DNA of 64,000 bases from Sphingobacterium bovisgrunnientis (GCF_009829085.1 NZ_WUQY01000001.1:280493-344492); one strand, 5' to 3'. Positions 15,711-25,685 are shown, counted from the stretch's first letter. A program made the numbers and translations. Notes: a model not told the origin generated them from the letters alone.

Positions 15711-16976
15711 CTAGGGTAATTCAGCGAAATTAACTGACGGTGCTACTTGTTGATTTTCGAATTTGAAAATCGTAGCAGGTTGCTCAACCTCGTCAAAAAA
15801 ACCACCCATTTTTAGGAAGTAGCCATTCGATGTTTTACCTCCAGTTGCATCAACACGATTACCCTGTTTGTAGGTGGCATCTACTGTTAATCTTGCTTGT
15901 TCCATTTTGTGCCACTCGCCATTATAGACCCATTGATTTTTGAATTCAACTTGACGCGTCAAATATCCTTGGTTAGGGTTGAAGTTTTCTAAGAAGCTAT
16001 GAAAACCTTTTAAATAGGTATTTGTTTTAGGACGTTTGAAACTTGCAATTAAATCCCATTTGTTTATTTCTGGTACAAAAAACCAAGCTGTATAATCTGT
16101 ATTTCCTTTTCCGTCAGGTTCTCCTTTTAATAAGAATTTGTAGGTCACACCAGATTTCCAATTATAACGTCTAAAACTTTGACCACCTGAGCCTTCGTTT
16201 CCAAATTCGCCGGTGTTGACATTTTGACCTTTTTTCAAGAGTTTGATCTTTTGATTTTCAGGAATGGCATTAGGATCATCTGTGTGAAAAGGACTCCAAA
16301 CTGAAAATAAAATTCGACGTTCCGTTTCAGAGTTCACTTGAATACCGAAATAGCCTTCACTAAATCCATTTGCCATAAAATAAGTCCCAATTACGTCTTG
16401 ACCTTCTGGAACCAAAATTTCATTGTAGTAATAGGTTGTGTTTTCAACCTGTGGACCGTACCCCAAGTGGCACGATGGACCTCTGCGTGTCCAATAGAAG
16501 TTATCAGCATCACGGCAGTAAATAACACCATTTGTGGTAGCAGCTCCTTCTAAAAGCACAGCTTCAATATCAACATTGCCTGTCGAGGAAATAAAATCAA
16601 CACTTTTGTAACCGCTTTGCGCAATATTAAACGATCCTAAATCAATAGTTTGATAATCTTTTGATACAATTTTTATTTTTCTTTTCTCCTTTCCAACTGC
16701 AATTTCTATAGTGGAAGGGGCTTCATCAAGCGATTTTGCGGTTAATTTCACCACTAAATTTCCAGTATTTGCTAATTTGAAATATGTACTTACTTTCTTT
16801 GAGTTTGGAGAAAGTTGTACACTATTTTTCTGCACAGCTGATTTACCATTATTGTAGCCAATTTCAAATGAGTTGCCTGCAACAGGAATTAAAAATGTTG
16901 TTTTTTCGGGTTGTTGAGCTTTGCTACTTGCTAGGAATAATACAATTAAGCAAACCGTATTGAATAATCTAATCAT
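15711..16976 (-). CDS. Secreted DUF3472 / DUF5077 protein
   Basis: A 421-aa protein with a clear signal peptide (residues 1-20, ending SSKAQ). The N-terminal half resembles DUF5077, a beta-rich module. The C-terminal half has DUF3472 landmarks: a YYNEILVPEGQDVIGTYFMA segment, GYFGIQVN and FSVWSPF. These domains occur in secreted proteins of Bacteroidota, often with carbohydrate-related neighbours, but no reaction is known. Alone in its transcription unit, it is followed by the 18-bp hairpin terminator. Function unknown. Confidence 0.8.
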   Translation of the reverse strand: MIRLFNTVCLIVLFLASSKAQQPEKTTFLIPVAGNSFEIGYNNGKSAVQKNSVQLSPNSKKVSTYFKLANTGNLVVKLTAKSLDEAPSTIEIAVGKEKRKIKIVSKDYQTIDLGSFNIAQSGYKSVDFISSTGNVDIEAVLLEGAATTNGVIYCRDADNFYWTRRGPSCHLGYGPQVENTTYYYNEILVPEGQDVIGTYFMANGFSEGYFGIQVNSETERRILFSVWSPFHTDDPNAIPENQKIKLLKKGQNVNTGEFGNEGSGGQSFRRYNWKSGVTYKFLLKGEPDGKGNTDYTAWFFVPEINKWDLIASFKRPKTNTYLKGFHSFLENFNPNQGYLTRQVEFKNQWVYNGEWHKMEQARLTVDATYKQGNRVDATGGKTSNGYFLKMGGFFDEVEQPATIFKFENQQVAPSVNFAELP

Positions 16977-17176
16977 AAAAGTTATAGTTATGAAGTGAAT
17001 TTATTCATTTTTTATAAGAAAATACCGGCTGTACAGATACGAAAGGTGAGAAGTGGCTAAGAATCGTATAATCAAACGGTTGTCTTAAATTGTAAAATTT
17101 TAGTGCATGTCAAATAAAGAATTTTAATTTTTTAATTTCCTCAAGTCATTAACTTTTCCTTGTGAATTTTTGATTG

Positions 17177-17716
17177 CTAATTGCTCAATTTTCGCTTGTA
17201 ATGAATTTGTACTAGACCTGTATCGTACGACTTGGAACTAATGAATTCTAAATTTTGTTCAGGTCTATTATTTTGAAATAATCGTATGCCATCTCCAAGT
17301 AAAACTGGCACGATTGAAATCGTCATTTCATCAATCAAATCTTCCTTTAGCAAGGAATTGATTATTTCAGCACCGCCATCACAATACATATTTTTGCCGG
17401 GTTGAGATTTTAATCTGACTATGAGATTTTTTAAATCTTCACTATAGAAAAATGTTCGGCCAACATTGGTCAGCGGAGTCCTGCTAATCACATATACATC
17501 ACGATCACCATTATCATAATGCGTTGTGCCTATATTATTCTTTACCCAATCGTAGGTTTTACGTCCAATAATTAACGTGTCTATGGTGGCGATGAAGTCA
17601 TTGTAACCATAATCTTCGCCATTTTTTTCTACTAATTTTAGAAAACTTAGGTCATCGTTAGGTTTTGCAATATAGCCGTCTAGGCTACAGGCAATAAATA
17701 AGCAAAGTTTACGCAT
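17177..17716 (-). CDS. Dihydrofolate reductase-like (RibD C-terminal family) protein
   Basis: A 179-aa protein of the RibD_C fold: MRKLCLFIACSLDGYIA at the start, the TLIIGRKTYDW strand-loop and the MYCDGGAEIINSLL segment that contacts the nicotinamide cofactor. Members reduce pterin- or pyrimidine-like substrates with NAD(P)H, but most stand-alone copies have no assigned substrate. It is not part of the riboflavin pathway gene here, which is the fused ribD at 27.2 kb. The DUF1398 gene lies 54 bp upstream on the same strand. Confidence 0.85.
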   Translation of the reverse strand: MRKLCLFIACSLDGYIAKPNDDLSFLKLVEKNGEDYGYNDFIATIDTLIIGRKTYDWVKNNIGTTHYDNGDRDVYVISRTPLTNVGRTFFYSEDLKNLIVRLKSQPGKNMYCDGGAEIINSLLKEDLIDEMTISIVPVLLGDGIRLFQNNRPEQNLEFISSKSYDTGLVQIHYKRKLSN

Positions 17717-17770
17717 GGATTGATATTTTTGATAAATTTTGGTGTTAGAAATATGTTTTTCTTAATAGTG

Positions 17771-18160
17771 TTAAACAAGAATTGTTTCTATCAATACCGC
17801 ATTTTTTGATTGGTCATAATAGGTACAAGTCATTTCGAACAGATCTACAATCCATTTCTCAATACCTGTTTCGGCGCAATGCGTGCAAAAGGTATAATAA
17901 TCTGTTTGCCCTTTTTGATGAATTTTTAGGTAATTTTTAAATTGCTCCAAGTCTACCTGAGTAGAGATTTCTAGGTTTTCGTATTTTGATGTGGACTGAG
18001 TCTGAAAGCCATTGTTCCCAATATACACCGTATGACTATCACGAACCCAAGTTTCAAAAGCTAATACGCCTAATTCCTTAATTGCTTGAATATATTTGGG
18101 AAAGTCAGCACCTGATTTTACTTTTTCGTGCGCATCTTCAATTTGTTGGACGGAAAACAT
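17771..18160 (-). CDS. DUF1398 family protein
   Basis: A 129-aa protein recognised as DUF1398 (YbcV-like) from the start MFSVQQIEDAHEKVKSG and the conserved segments GVLAFETWVRDSHTVY and YYTFCTHCAETGIEKWIVDL. It has no signal peptide or membrane segment. The family function is unknown; the two conserved Cys in the FCTHC segment could bind a metal, which is only inference. It may be cotranscribed with the DHFR-like gene downstream. Confidence 0.8.
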   Translation of the reverse strand: MFSVQQIEDAHEKVKSGADFPKYIQAIKELGVLAFETWVRDSHTVYIGNNGFQTQSTSKYENLEISTQVDLEQFKNYLKIHQKGQTDYYTFCTHCAETGIEKWIVDLFEMTCTYYDQSKNAVLIETILV

Positions 18161-18436
18161 AAAGCTAATTGATTAATGTTTTCAAATATACTAACTGAAC
18201 ATGACAACTGATTGTCAGCAGTATTCAAATTTTTTTTAATATCATAAGGTATATTGATTCGTACTTTCATATTATTCGTGTGGATGAGTCTGTCAATGAA
18301 TCTGAACTTATTCCAAGTAGCTCTTTTCTCTGGAAACAACAATTATTTATTGATTAAAGTAAAGAGCTCAATAATTGATTGAGCTCTTGCTTGAAACCGG
18401 TGGCTTTCATGGAAAGCCTATGTATGTGTGATTATT
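18161..18436. other. Intergenic region, 276 bp
   Basis: No coding sequence is supported. A minus-strand reading frame of 74 codons (18118-18342) overlaps the start of the DUF1398 gene and looks random. The region contains the terminator of the signalling operon and a second small hairpin (GGCTTTC/GAAAGCC near 18402-18417). Confidence 0.6.
18357..18390 (-). terminator. Terminator of the signalling operon
   Basis: On the minus strand AAGAGCTCAAT/ATTGAGCTCTT forms 11 perfect pairs around a 5-nt loop, followed by TACTTTAATC. It lies 47 bp past the last gene of the kinase/Che operon. Confidence 0.7.
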
Positions 18437-18811
18437 TTAAGTGGTAATAGAATTGATGGTAAGTTCAACCTTTTTTTCCAATTCATCCAAATCAAATGGC
18501 TTGGATAAATAAGTCTCTGCTCCAGCGCGATTTGCCAGTGTTTCTACATCGTTATTTGCTGAACAATAAATTACTGGAATGTCTTTATAATCTGGATGAT
18601 TTTTTAGAAGCTTAGTGGCTTCTACGCCACCTATTTCAGGTATCCAATTGTCCATGATGACTAAATTTGGTTTCACTTTAGCCACTTTCTCAATAATATC
18701 ATGCGACGTAGAAGATATTTCTACGTGATATCCTGCGCTTTCGAGCACTATTGAAAATATTTCTAAAATAGCTTTATCGTCATCAAATACGAGTATCGTC
18801 TTATTTTTCAT
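18437..18811 (-). CDS. Single-domain response regulator
   Basis: A 124-aa CheY-like receiver: acidic pocket DDD near residues 10-12, phospho-acceptor Asp in NLVIMDNW near residue 55, the Ser/Thr switch in VIYCSAN and the Lys in YLSKPFD. There is no output domain. It is the last gene of a minus-strand operon beginning at 25685, 15 bp behind cheB. It probably takes phosphate from one of the two hybrid kinases upstream and acts through protein contacts. Confidence 0.9.
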   Translation of the reverse strand: MKNKTILVFDDDKAILEIFSIVLESAGYHVEISSTSHDIIEKVAKVKPNLVIMDNWIPEIGGVEATKLLKNHPDYKDIPVIYCSANNDVETLANRAGAETYLSKPFDLDELEKKVELTINSITT

Positions 18812-18826
18812 AGGTATGCTGATCCT

Positions 18827-19390
18827 TTATTTTTTCAAATGATTAATATATGTTGCCATATGCTCGGGTAGGAGTTGGCTAATTTCTGGTATCTTCTCTA
18901 GAGCTTGCTGCGGCATATAACTTACTTCTGCTGTTTTCGGATCTTGAATGGCTACCTTTCCGTGGTGATAAAGTATAGTTTTTAACCCTTCTACGCCGTC
19001 TTGGCTGCCTCCCGAAAGTAAAATAGCAGCAGCAGTATCGTGGAATATACGTGCGGCAGATTCGAATGTGACGTCTATGGATGGTCGCGAATAATTTACT
19101 TTTTCGGAAGCATCCAAAGCAATATACTGCTCGTTCTCAAATAGTAAATGATAATCTGCTGGCACCAGGTAAATAGTGCCATTTTCTAGCTTAGTTTTGT
19201 CTTCCACTTCCTGCACCTTCATCGCAGTGGAGGTTTCAAAAAGCTGATGCAAAGTACTTTTTGGATATGCTTTGCGGTGCAAAATAATAATAATAGGAAA
19301 GCCAATCTCGACATGAATGTCGGGCAATAATTGCAATAGTACGGGTATACTACCTGCTGATCCACCTATTAATAATACTTTTGTTTGCAT
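18827..19390 (-). CDS. CheB-type methylesterase domain protein
   Basis: A 187-aa protein that is the CheB catalytic domain alone, without the usual N-terminal receiver. The serine nucleophile is in IGGSAGS near residues 9-14, the catalytic His in IILHRK and the Asp in LSGGSQDGVEG. In chemotaxis CheB removes methyl groups from receptor glutamates. No receptor, cheA or cheW is present in this operon, so the substrate is open; one of the coiled-coil kinases is a possible target, which is inference. It follows cheR by 7 bp. Confidence 0.9.
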   Translation of the reverse strand: MQTKVLLIGGSAGSIPVLLQLLPDIHVEIGFPIIIILHRKAYPKSTLHQLFETSTAMKVQEVEDKTKLENGTIYLVPADYHLLFENEQYIALDASEKVNYSRPSIDVTFESAARIFHDTAAAILLSGGSQDGVEGLKTILYHHGKVAIQDPKTAEVSYMPQQALEKIPEISQLLPEHMATYINHLKK

Positions 19391-19397
19391 GCAATTG

Positions 19398-20219
19398 TTA
19401 ACTTATTTTTTGCCAAATCTTTTGACCTTTAAATTGTTTGTACCGTTTTTCTAGTAAGGAAAAACGTATAGTCTCTTTATCACCTAAAGCTAAATAACCC
19501 AATGGTTGCAAGCTATTGTCAAACAATTCAAACACTTTGTTTTGAAGATCTTTGTCAAAATATATCAATACATTTCGACACATAATCAGTTGAAATTCGT
19601 TGAAAGAACTGTCTGATACAAGATTGTGTGTCGAAAATAATATTCTACTTTTCAAATCTTCTTGTAATTTTACCACGTCATACATTGCCGTGTAATAGCT
19701 GGAAAAATCTACTGTTCCGCCAGAATGAATGTAATTTTCAGAATATTGTTTCATCACACTCAACTGAAATATTCCTTTCGAAGCCTTCTCAATCACCGTT
19801 GGATTAATATCAGTTGCGTAAATTAATGCTTTGTGATAAAGGTTGATTTCCTTTAGTAGAATAGCGATAGAATATGCTTCTTCACCAGTGGAACAGCCTG
19901 CCACCCAAATGCGAATAAACGGATACGTTCCCAATTTTGGAAGAATATCGTTGCGAAGTTTTTTGTAAAACAAAGGATCACGAAACATTTCTGTCACATT
20001 AACAGTAATCTCTTCTACGAAGCGCTGCAAATAGGACTTATCACTGATTACTTTGTATCGTAATTCTGCAAAACTTGCAAACTTGTCTACCAAACAAATT
20101 CTATTCAAGCGTCTTTTTAGTGATGCTTTACTGTATTGCGAAAAATCATAACCGTATAATACCGATACATCGTCCAAAAGCAATTCCATTTCATCATCTC
20201 GGATAATATCTAGCTCCAT
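19398..20219 (-). CDS. CheR-type protein-glutamate methyltransferase
   Basis: A 273-aa methyltransferase with the N-terminal CheR helical domain (residues 1-75) and the SAM-binding domain: VNVTEMFRDPLFY, IRIWVAGCSTGEEAYSIAI (the CheR motif I), YATDINPTVIEKA and FQLIMCRNVLIYF. All expected motifs are present. CheR adds methyl groups to glutamates of receptors, using SAM. It sits between a response regulator (2 bp upstream) and cheB. Its target here is unknown because no chemoreceptor is encoded nearby. Confidence 0.92.
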   Translation of the reverse strand: MELDIIRDDEMELLLDDVSVLYGYDFSQYSKASLKRRLNRICLVDKFASFAELRYKVISDKSYLQRFVEEITVNVTEMFRDPLFYKKLRNDILPKLGTYPFIRIWVAGCSTGEEAYSIAILLKEINLYHKALIYATDINPTVIEKASKGIFQLSVMKQYSENYIHSGGTVDFSSYYTAMYDVVKLQEDLKSRILFSTHNLVSDSSFNEFQLIMCRNVLIYFDKDLQNKVFELFDNSLQPLGYLALGDKETIRFSLLEKRYKQFKGQKIWQKIS

Positions 20220-20221
20220 TT

Positions 20222-20599
20222 TTACATATATTTTCTAAGGATATTCATCAAAATATCCACGTCAATGGGTTTTGCAATATAATCTGTAGCACCCGCTTCA
20301 ATACAGCGTTCGCGATCACCACTCATAGCCTGTGCAGTAACTGCAATGATGGGTACCTTTGGATATTTCTCTGACGAGTGAATGATTTTTAATGCTTGGT
20401 AACCATCCATCTCAGGCATCATCATATCCATCAATACAATACCAATATTTGGTTTAGTAGTCAAAAATTCCAAACCTTCTTTGGCATCCGATGAAGATAT
20501 AAATTTGTAGCCTTTAGCCTTCAATGTTAACTGCAAGGCGAAAGTATTGCGGTTGTCATCATCAATGATAAGGACCACATCTCTGTTCTCGGTTTTCAT
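20222..20599 (-). CDS. Single-domain response regulator
   Basis: A 125-aa receiver with IIDDDNRN at the acidic pocket, the phospho-acceptor Asp in IVLMDMMMPEMDGY, a Thr switch in IIAVTAQ and Lys in YIAKPID. It resembles the third receiver of the hybrid kinase upstream (MMMPEMDGYE and KAMTGDREKC in both), so it probably arose by duplication of that domain. It is separated from the kinase gene by 12 bp and overlaps cheR almost end to start. Confidence 0.9.
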   Translation of the reverse strand: MKTENRDVVLIIDDDNRNTFALQLTLKAKGYKFISSSDAKEGLEFLTTKPNIGIVLMDMMMPEMDGYQALKIIHSSEKYPKVPIIAVTAQAMSGDRERCIEAGATDYIAKPIDVDILMNILRKYM

Positions 20600-20611
20600 C
20601 TTCTTTTAGAT

Positions 20612-23600
20612 TTATATCTCATATAACCAAACACGCAACAAGGATAATAGTTGATCTTTATCCACTGGTTTTGAAATGTAATCTGAAGCACCAGCCTGTA
20701 TACATTTCTCCCGATCACCTGTCATCGCTTTAGCCGTTACAGAAATAATCGGTAAGTTTTTATAAGCGTTCATTTCTCTAATTTTTTGAATGGTCTCGTA
20801 GCCATCCATTTCAGGCATCATCATATCCATGAGTACAATAGATACATCGGGATTGCTTTTGAGCTTTTCAAGAGCTTCCTTACCATCCATAGCCGAGACA
20901 ACATTGACATTGTATTTTTCTAATATTTTGGTCAAAGAGAAAATATTACGCACGTCATCATCGGCAATCAAAATTGTCTTGTTGTGCAAAACTTCATTTA
21001 ATGCGCCTAACTTGTTGGTTTTATTCTTCGAATCTCCGTTTTGTTCTTCGACTAAGTGCAAAAACAGTCCGACTTCATCTAAAATTCGTTGGAACGAATG
21101 CGCTGTCTTGATAACCACAGAATCGGCATAATTTTTTATTTTTAATTCCTCAGCATGCGATAGATTCTTACCCGTAAAAATAATTATTGGTAAATTTTCT
21201 AAACCTTGATTTCTTTTGATGGCTTCCAATGTAGCATAACCTGTTTTGTCTGGTAGGCCCATATCCAAAATAACACAGTTGACTTTTGAATTTAATAAAG
21301 TCTGCACGCTGTCTTCGACATTGGTTTTTATCTCAGATGTGATATCAAAATTGTTTAAGAAATAGGAGAGTGCTTCAGCGTGTTTTGGATTTTCTTCGAC
21401 AATCAACACTTTTTGCGAATGACGATTTAAAGCTTCCTCTATTTTTTGGAAAATTTGTCCCATTTGTTCTAGTGCCACAGGTTTATTGATAAAATCAATA
21501 GCACCTTTCATCAAGCTTTCTTTTTTCATTTGTAAAGAAGACATGATGTGCACTGGGATATGACGTGTTTTGCTGTTGTTTTTCAACTCATCCATTACTT
21601 CCCAACCATTCTTAACTGGTAGCTGGATATCCAGTAAAATGGCTAATGGTTGATACTTTTCGGCTACTTCCAATACTTGGTCGCCACGCACAAGGACAAT
21701 ACCTTTATATTTTTGCTGATGCGTATATTTTAATAGCGCTTTCGCGAAATTCGTATCATCTTCCACAATCAAAATGATTTTGTCACCGACCTTTAAATTA
21801 TTGCGGTCATCATCTATTTCCTCTGGAATATCTATTAATGTATAAGGGATTTTTTCTTCTTTTAAATCTACTGTAAGTTCTGATTCTTGCTGATAAGAAG
21901 TATTATTTATTGGCTCAGAAATTAATTTCTGATCAATTATGGAATCCTTATTCATAGGAATCTGAATAGTAAACGTACTTCCTTCATCCAATCGACTTTG
22001 TAATCCAATATTACCACCAAGTAATTTTACAATTTCTCTGCTGATTGATAAACCTAAACCAGTTCCGCCAAATTTACGACGTGTAGAACCGTCGGCCTGC
22101 TGGAAAGCTTCGAAAATAACTTTTTGTTTGTCTGCGTCAATTCCAATTCCAGTGTCTGAAACGGAAAAATGGATAAAATTATGGCGCAAAGGGTCTGGTG
22201 TAATACGTAAGCGAACTTCACCCTGTTGTGTAAATTTAATGGCATTAGCAATCAAATTGCGTAATACTTGTTCCAAGCGAAGTTTGTCCGTCTCCATGTA
22301 ATCTGACAACAAGGAATCGATCTCCGTGTAGAATTCCAATCCTCTATCCAAAGCAACAGGACGGAACATATTTTGTAAATCTTGACACAACGAAGAAAGT
22401 GAAACAGATTCGTATTCTAACTTCATTTTCCCTGCTTCAATTTTAGATAAATCTAAAATTTCGTCAATCAAACTCAATAAACTTGTACCAGAACTTTGAA
22501 TTACTTTTGCTGATTCTATTTGATCTTCATTGAGATTTTCATCCGCATTTTCAACCATTAAACGCGACAAAAGTAAAATTGAATTTAACGGCGTACGCAA
22601 CTCATGAGACATGTTTGCTAGGAATTCGGATTTATACTTTGTACTCAATGCAAGTTCTTCGGCTTTTTTCTGAATTTCTGTATTGCGAATAGCAATAAGC
22701 TGATTTTTTTCTTCCAAAAGTTTGGCGCGTTCTTCCAGTTCTTGGTTGGATTGCATCAATTCTTCCTGCTGCACCTTCAGCTCTTCTTCAGAAGCTTGTA
22801 GCCTTTGTGTGTATTCTTCTAAGTCATTATTAAGACCCTCTAGTTCACTGTGTTGCATTTGTAGTTCTTCGGATTGCGCTTGTGTCTCTTCGAGCAACAT
22901 TTGAATCCGCTGTCTACTTTTGGCAGCTAATATTTCTAATGTGATTAGTTTGCAGGCATCTTGGAAAAATTCAAGATCAACTTCCTCAAATTCAGTATCG
23001 GATGCCAATTCAACTACACCAAAACATTCGCCTTTCGCAGTGAGAGGTAGCCACAGAATATTTGCTAACTTAATTTGACCATTAGCAAAACTTACTACAT
23101 AATCTTCCTTAGCAATATTCTCTAGTAATTTTATTTTTTTATCCAAAAATACTTGTCCTACCATTCCTTCACCAGGTTGGTAATCTTTAAGCATAGTCGA
23201 TTCTAAACCATATGCGCTCTTTAAAGCCAGTTTTTTATTTTCTAAGATATAAAACGCACCATTCATACATTCACCGTAGTGTATTAGGTGTGCTAATGCG
23301 TCGGTTGCTATTTCGATTTCAGGTTTATTGCCTGTTAGAATTTCATTTATTTTAACTAATCCAGTTTGTTTCCATTCATTTTGACTGATTTCATCAAAAG
23401 ATTTTTGAAGTGCTTCAGTCATTTCATTTAATGCAGCCGCTATGCCACCCAAATGATCTTTTTCGTCCTCATTAGCACGAACTGAATAATCACCTTCGGC
23501 TATTTTGCGAGCAATACGCTGAACTGTAGCCAACCTTTTGGCTAGTTGAATATCTTTATCCTGAAGTTCTTTTTGTAGTTTTTCTCTTGCTGTAAATTCA

Positions 23601-24208
23601 TTGCGAATTTGTTTGTAGAAGAAGAAGGTAATAATAAGTGAAACAAAGCAAGCAAGTAAGATAAACATTGACGTATAATTAGACGTAACGTTCATTGCTC
23701 TACTTCTTACTTCTAACAATTGACTTTCTGTTTCAATCAGATCTTCAACCAGGATACGACAGCTGTCCATGTAGACTTTTCCCTGCTCCAATAGACTTAA
23801 GTCAATTTCTTTACCTGCTTTCTTGGCATCCACAATCTCACCTAATATACTTAATCGAGCATGTACAAGACTTGAAATACTATCGATACGTGTTGATTGT
23901 GATGAGGTAACTTCGAGTTGATTTCGAATTTGTTCAATTGATTTGGGAAGCGACTCCATGCCTTTGTAGAATGGAGCAAGGAATGCTTCGTTATTCGTCA
24001 AAATATAGCCACGCTGTCCAGTTTCAGCATTCAATAAATCAACTAAAATACGATCAGCACTCAATAAAGTATTTTGGGTATGTAATACTTTTTCGCGTTG
24101 ATTTATCTGATTGCGTACACTCAAAAATGACGCAATCGAAGTGATAAGTAGTATAATAAATGAAAACCCAAAGCCTATTTGAAGCTTTTTAATGAGTTGT
24201 TTAGGCAT
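20612..24208 (-). CDS. Large hybrid histidine kinase with three receivers
   Basis: A 1,198-aa inner-membrane sensor. In order: membrane segment near residues 11-29, a periplasmic CHASE3-type helical domain containing NAETGQRGYILT, a second membrane segment near 178-198, HAMP, a GAF domain near 285-425, a long Glu-rich coiled coil, HisKA with the phospho-His in MSHELRTPLNS, an ATPase domain with N, G1 and G2 boxes (NLIANAIKFT, DTGIGI, GGTGLGLS), then three receiver domains. The first receiver has DIQLPV, the second DMGLPD and the third DMMMPE at the acceptor site. Its start overlaps the stop of the upstream kinase by 8 bp. Confidence 0.92.
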   Translation of the reverse strand: MPKQLIKKLQIGFGFSFIILLITSIASFLSVRNQINQREKVLHTQNTLLSADRILVDLLNAETGQRGYILTNNEAFLAPFYKGMESLPKSIEQIRNQLEVTSSQSTRIDSISSLVHARLSILGEIVDAKKAGKEIDLSLLEQGKVYMDSCRILVEDLIETESQLLEVRSRAMNVTSNYTSMFILLACFVSLIITFFFYKQIRNEFTAREKLQKELQDKDIQLAKRLATVQRIARKIAEGDYSVRANEDEKDHLGGIAAALNEMTEALQKSFDEISQNEWKQTGLVKINEILTGNKPEIEIATDALAHLIHYGECMNGAFYILENKKLALKSAYGLESTMLKDYQPGEGMVGQVFLDKKIKLLENIAKEDYVVSFANGQIKLANILWLPLTAKGECFGVVELASDTEFEEVDLEFFQDACKLITLEILAAKSRQRIQMLLEETQAQSEELQMQHSELEGLNNDLEEYTQRLQASEEELKVQQEELMQSNQELEERAKLLEEKNQLIAIRNTEIQKKAEELALSTKYKSEFLANMSHELRTPLNSILLLSRLMVENADENLNEDQIESAKVIQSSGTSLLSLIDEILDLSKIEAGKMKLEYESVSLSSLCQDLQNMFRPVALDRGLEFYTEIDSLLSDYMETDKLRLEQVLRNLIANAIKFTQQGEVRLRITPDPLRHNFIHFSVSDTGIGIDADKQKVIFEAFQQADGSTRRKFGGTGLGLSISREIVKLLGGNIGLQSRLDEGSTFTIQIPMNKDSIIDQKLISEPINNTSYQQESELTVDLKEEKIPYTLIDIPEEIDDDRNNLKVGDKIILIVEDDTNFAKALLKYTHQQKYKGIVLVRGDQVLEVAEKYQPLAILLDIQLPVKNGWEVMDELKNNSKTRHIPVHIMSSLQMKKESLMKGAIDFINKPVALEQMGQIFQKIEEALNRHSQKVLIVEENPKHAEALSYFLNNFDITSEIKTNVEDSVQTLLNSKVNCVILDMGLPDKTGYATLEAIKRNQGLENLPIIIFTGKNLSHAEELKIKNYADSVVIKTAHSFQRILDEVGLFLHLVEEQNGDSKNKTNKLGALNEVLHNKTILIADDDVRNIFSLTKILEKYNVNVVSAMDGKEALEKLKSNPDVSIVLMDMMMPEMDGYETIQKIREMNAYKNLPIISVTAKAMTGDREKCIQAGASDYISKPVDKDQLLSLLRVWLYEI

Positions 24209-25685
24209 AATTTAGTTGGTTATAAGGTAAAGAGAAATAGATTGTTGTTCCTTCGCCGATTTTACTTTCCACGCCATAACTTCCTTGATGTTGGTTGATT
24301 ATTTCGGCACAGATATAAAGACCAATACCTAATCCTTGAAATTTCAAGGAAGATTCTTCTACGCGGTAGAATTTAGAGAAAATGTATTTCTGCTTTTCTA
24401 CAGGTATGCCTATTCCAAAATCTTGTACAGCAATGCAAGCTTTGTTGTCTTCAACCCAAGTTTTTACCAATACTTTTTCTGTATCAGGGGAATATTTTAG
24501 AGCATTCGTTAAGAAATTTACCAATACTTGTTCGATGCGTAGTGCATCCGCTGCAATAGGTTTATCGAAAATTTCACCAGTTCTTTCAACAACAATAGAT
24601 GAGGAATGTGTCTCGCGGATGGTATCCATGGCATCGTTGATAGTTTTTTCCAGATCAATCTCCTTTTTGTCAATTTTCATCTGTCCATTTTCTATTTTAG
24701 AGATATCCAATAAATCAGCGATAAGGCACTCTAATTTTGAGACTTCGTCTTTGGCGCGTCCAATATAAGTTTTCACTACATCCGAATCTTGTTTATTTAG
24801 TACGCGTTCGAGAAGCTGGACGTATGCTTTTATTCCAGTGAGAGGCGTTTTTAATTCATGGCTCGCAATACTAAGAAATTCATCCTTCTTACTTTCAATT
24901 AGTTTTTGATCATTGATATCCGTTAAAGTTCCAATCCAGTTGCAAACTTTGCCATTCTCTTTGATAGGAATGATACGTAATAAATGATACCTAAATAATC
25001 CGGTTCGCAATTCTTTGATACGAACTTCCTTTTCAATAGAAGTCTCCAATTCTTTGCAATTAGCAAGAAAATAAGCTAGTTGATCTGTCTCATTGGGATG
25101 GGTTTCGGGCAGGGTAAAGGCAGAATCAGAATAATTGAACCAGCTGTGGTTTACATAACTAATGTCTCCATTATGGTCTACAGTAAAAGCTATTTGCGGC
25201 AAACTTTCCATAATGGAATGTAAATGCTCTACTTGCTTTCTTAGTTCTTCTTGAGCTTTTTTACGCGTTTCTATTTCAGATTGCAGTTTGGATTGTGCTT
25301 CATTAAGCGATACCGTTTGCTCGTACAATCTAGAAAACGTTCTAACTTTAAGTAAGAGAATTTCGGGATCTACTGGTTTAGTAATGTAATCTATTCCTCC
25401 TGAATCGTAGCCTCTAGTAATAAACTGTTTATCAGTGTTATTTGCTGATAGAAAAATTACAGGTATATCCTTCGTGCGACTGTATCCAGCTAAGGTTTCG
25501 GCAACCTCAAAACCATCCATTCCAGGCATCTGCACATCCAATATGATAAGTGCATAATTTCGCTTGAGTACCTTTTTTAACGCTTCTTCACCAGAAAGCG
25601 CAGTATCTACAACAAAGTTCTTGGACTCCAAGAGGGTCTTCAATGAAAATATGTTTTCTTTTTTATCATCGACAATCAAGATCAT
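24201..25685 (-). CDS. Soluble hybrid kinase: receiver-PAS-HisKA-ATPase
   Basis: A 494-aa cytoplasmic kinase that begins with a receiver domain (MILIVDDKKEN; acceptor Asp in LIILDVQMPGMDGF), followed by a short coiled coil, a PAS domain near residues 145-260, HisKA with IASHELKTPLTG, and an ATPase domain with NFLTNALKYS, DFGIGI and GLGIGLYI. It has no membrane segment. It is the first gene of the operon that continues into the CHASE3 kinase, two regulators, CheR and CheB. The N-terminal receiver suggests it is itself a target in a phosphorelay. Confidence 0.92.
   Translation of the reverse strand: MILIVDDKKENIFSLKTLLESKNFVVDTALSGEEALKKVLKRNYALIILDVQMPGMDGFEVAETLAGYSRTKDIPVIFLSANNTDKQFITRGYDSGGIDYITKPVDPEILLLKVRTFSRLYEQTVSLNEAQSKLQSEIETRKKAQEELRKQVEHLHSIMESLPQIAFTVDHNGDISYVNHSWFNYSDSAFTLPETHPNETDQLAYFLANCKELETSIEKEVRIKELRTGLFRYHLLRIIPIKENGKVCNWIGTLTDINDQKLIESKKDEFLSIASHELKTPLTGIKAYVQLLERVLNKQDSDVVKTYIGRAKDEVSKLECLIADLLDISKIENGQMKIDKKEIDLEKTINDAMDTIRETHSSSIVVERTGEIFDKPIAADALRIEQVLVNFLTNALKYSPDTEKVLVKTWVEDNKACIAVQDFGIGIPVEKQKYIFSKFYRVEESSLKFQGLGIGLYICAEIINQHQGSYGVESKIGEGTTIYFSLPYNQLNYA

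Noticed and set aside
18118..18342. 74-codon minus-strand frame upstream of DUF1398
   Set aside because: It overlaps the DUF1398 start, shows no motif and has a random composition.
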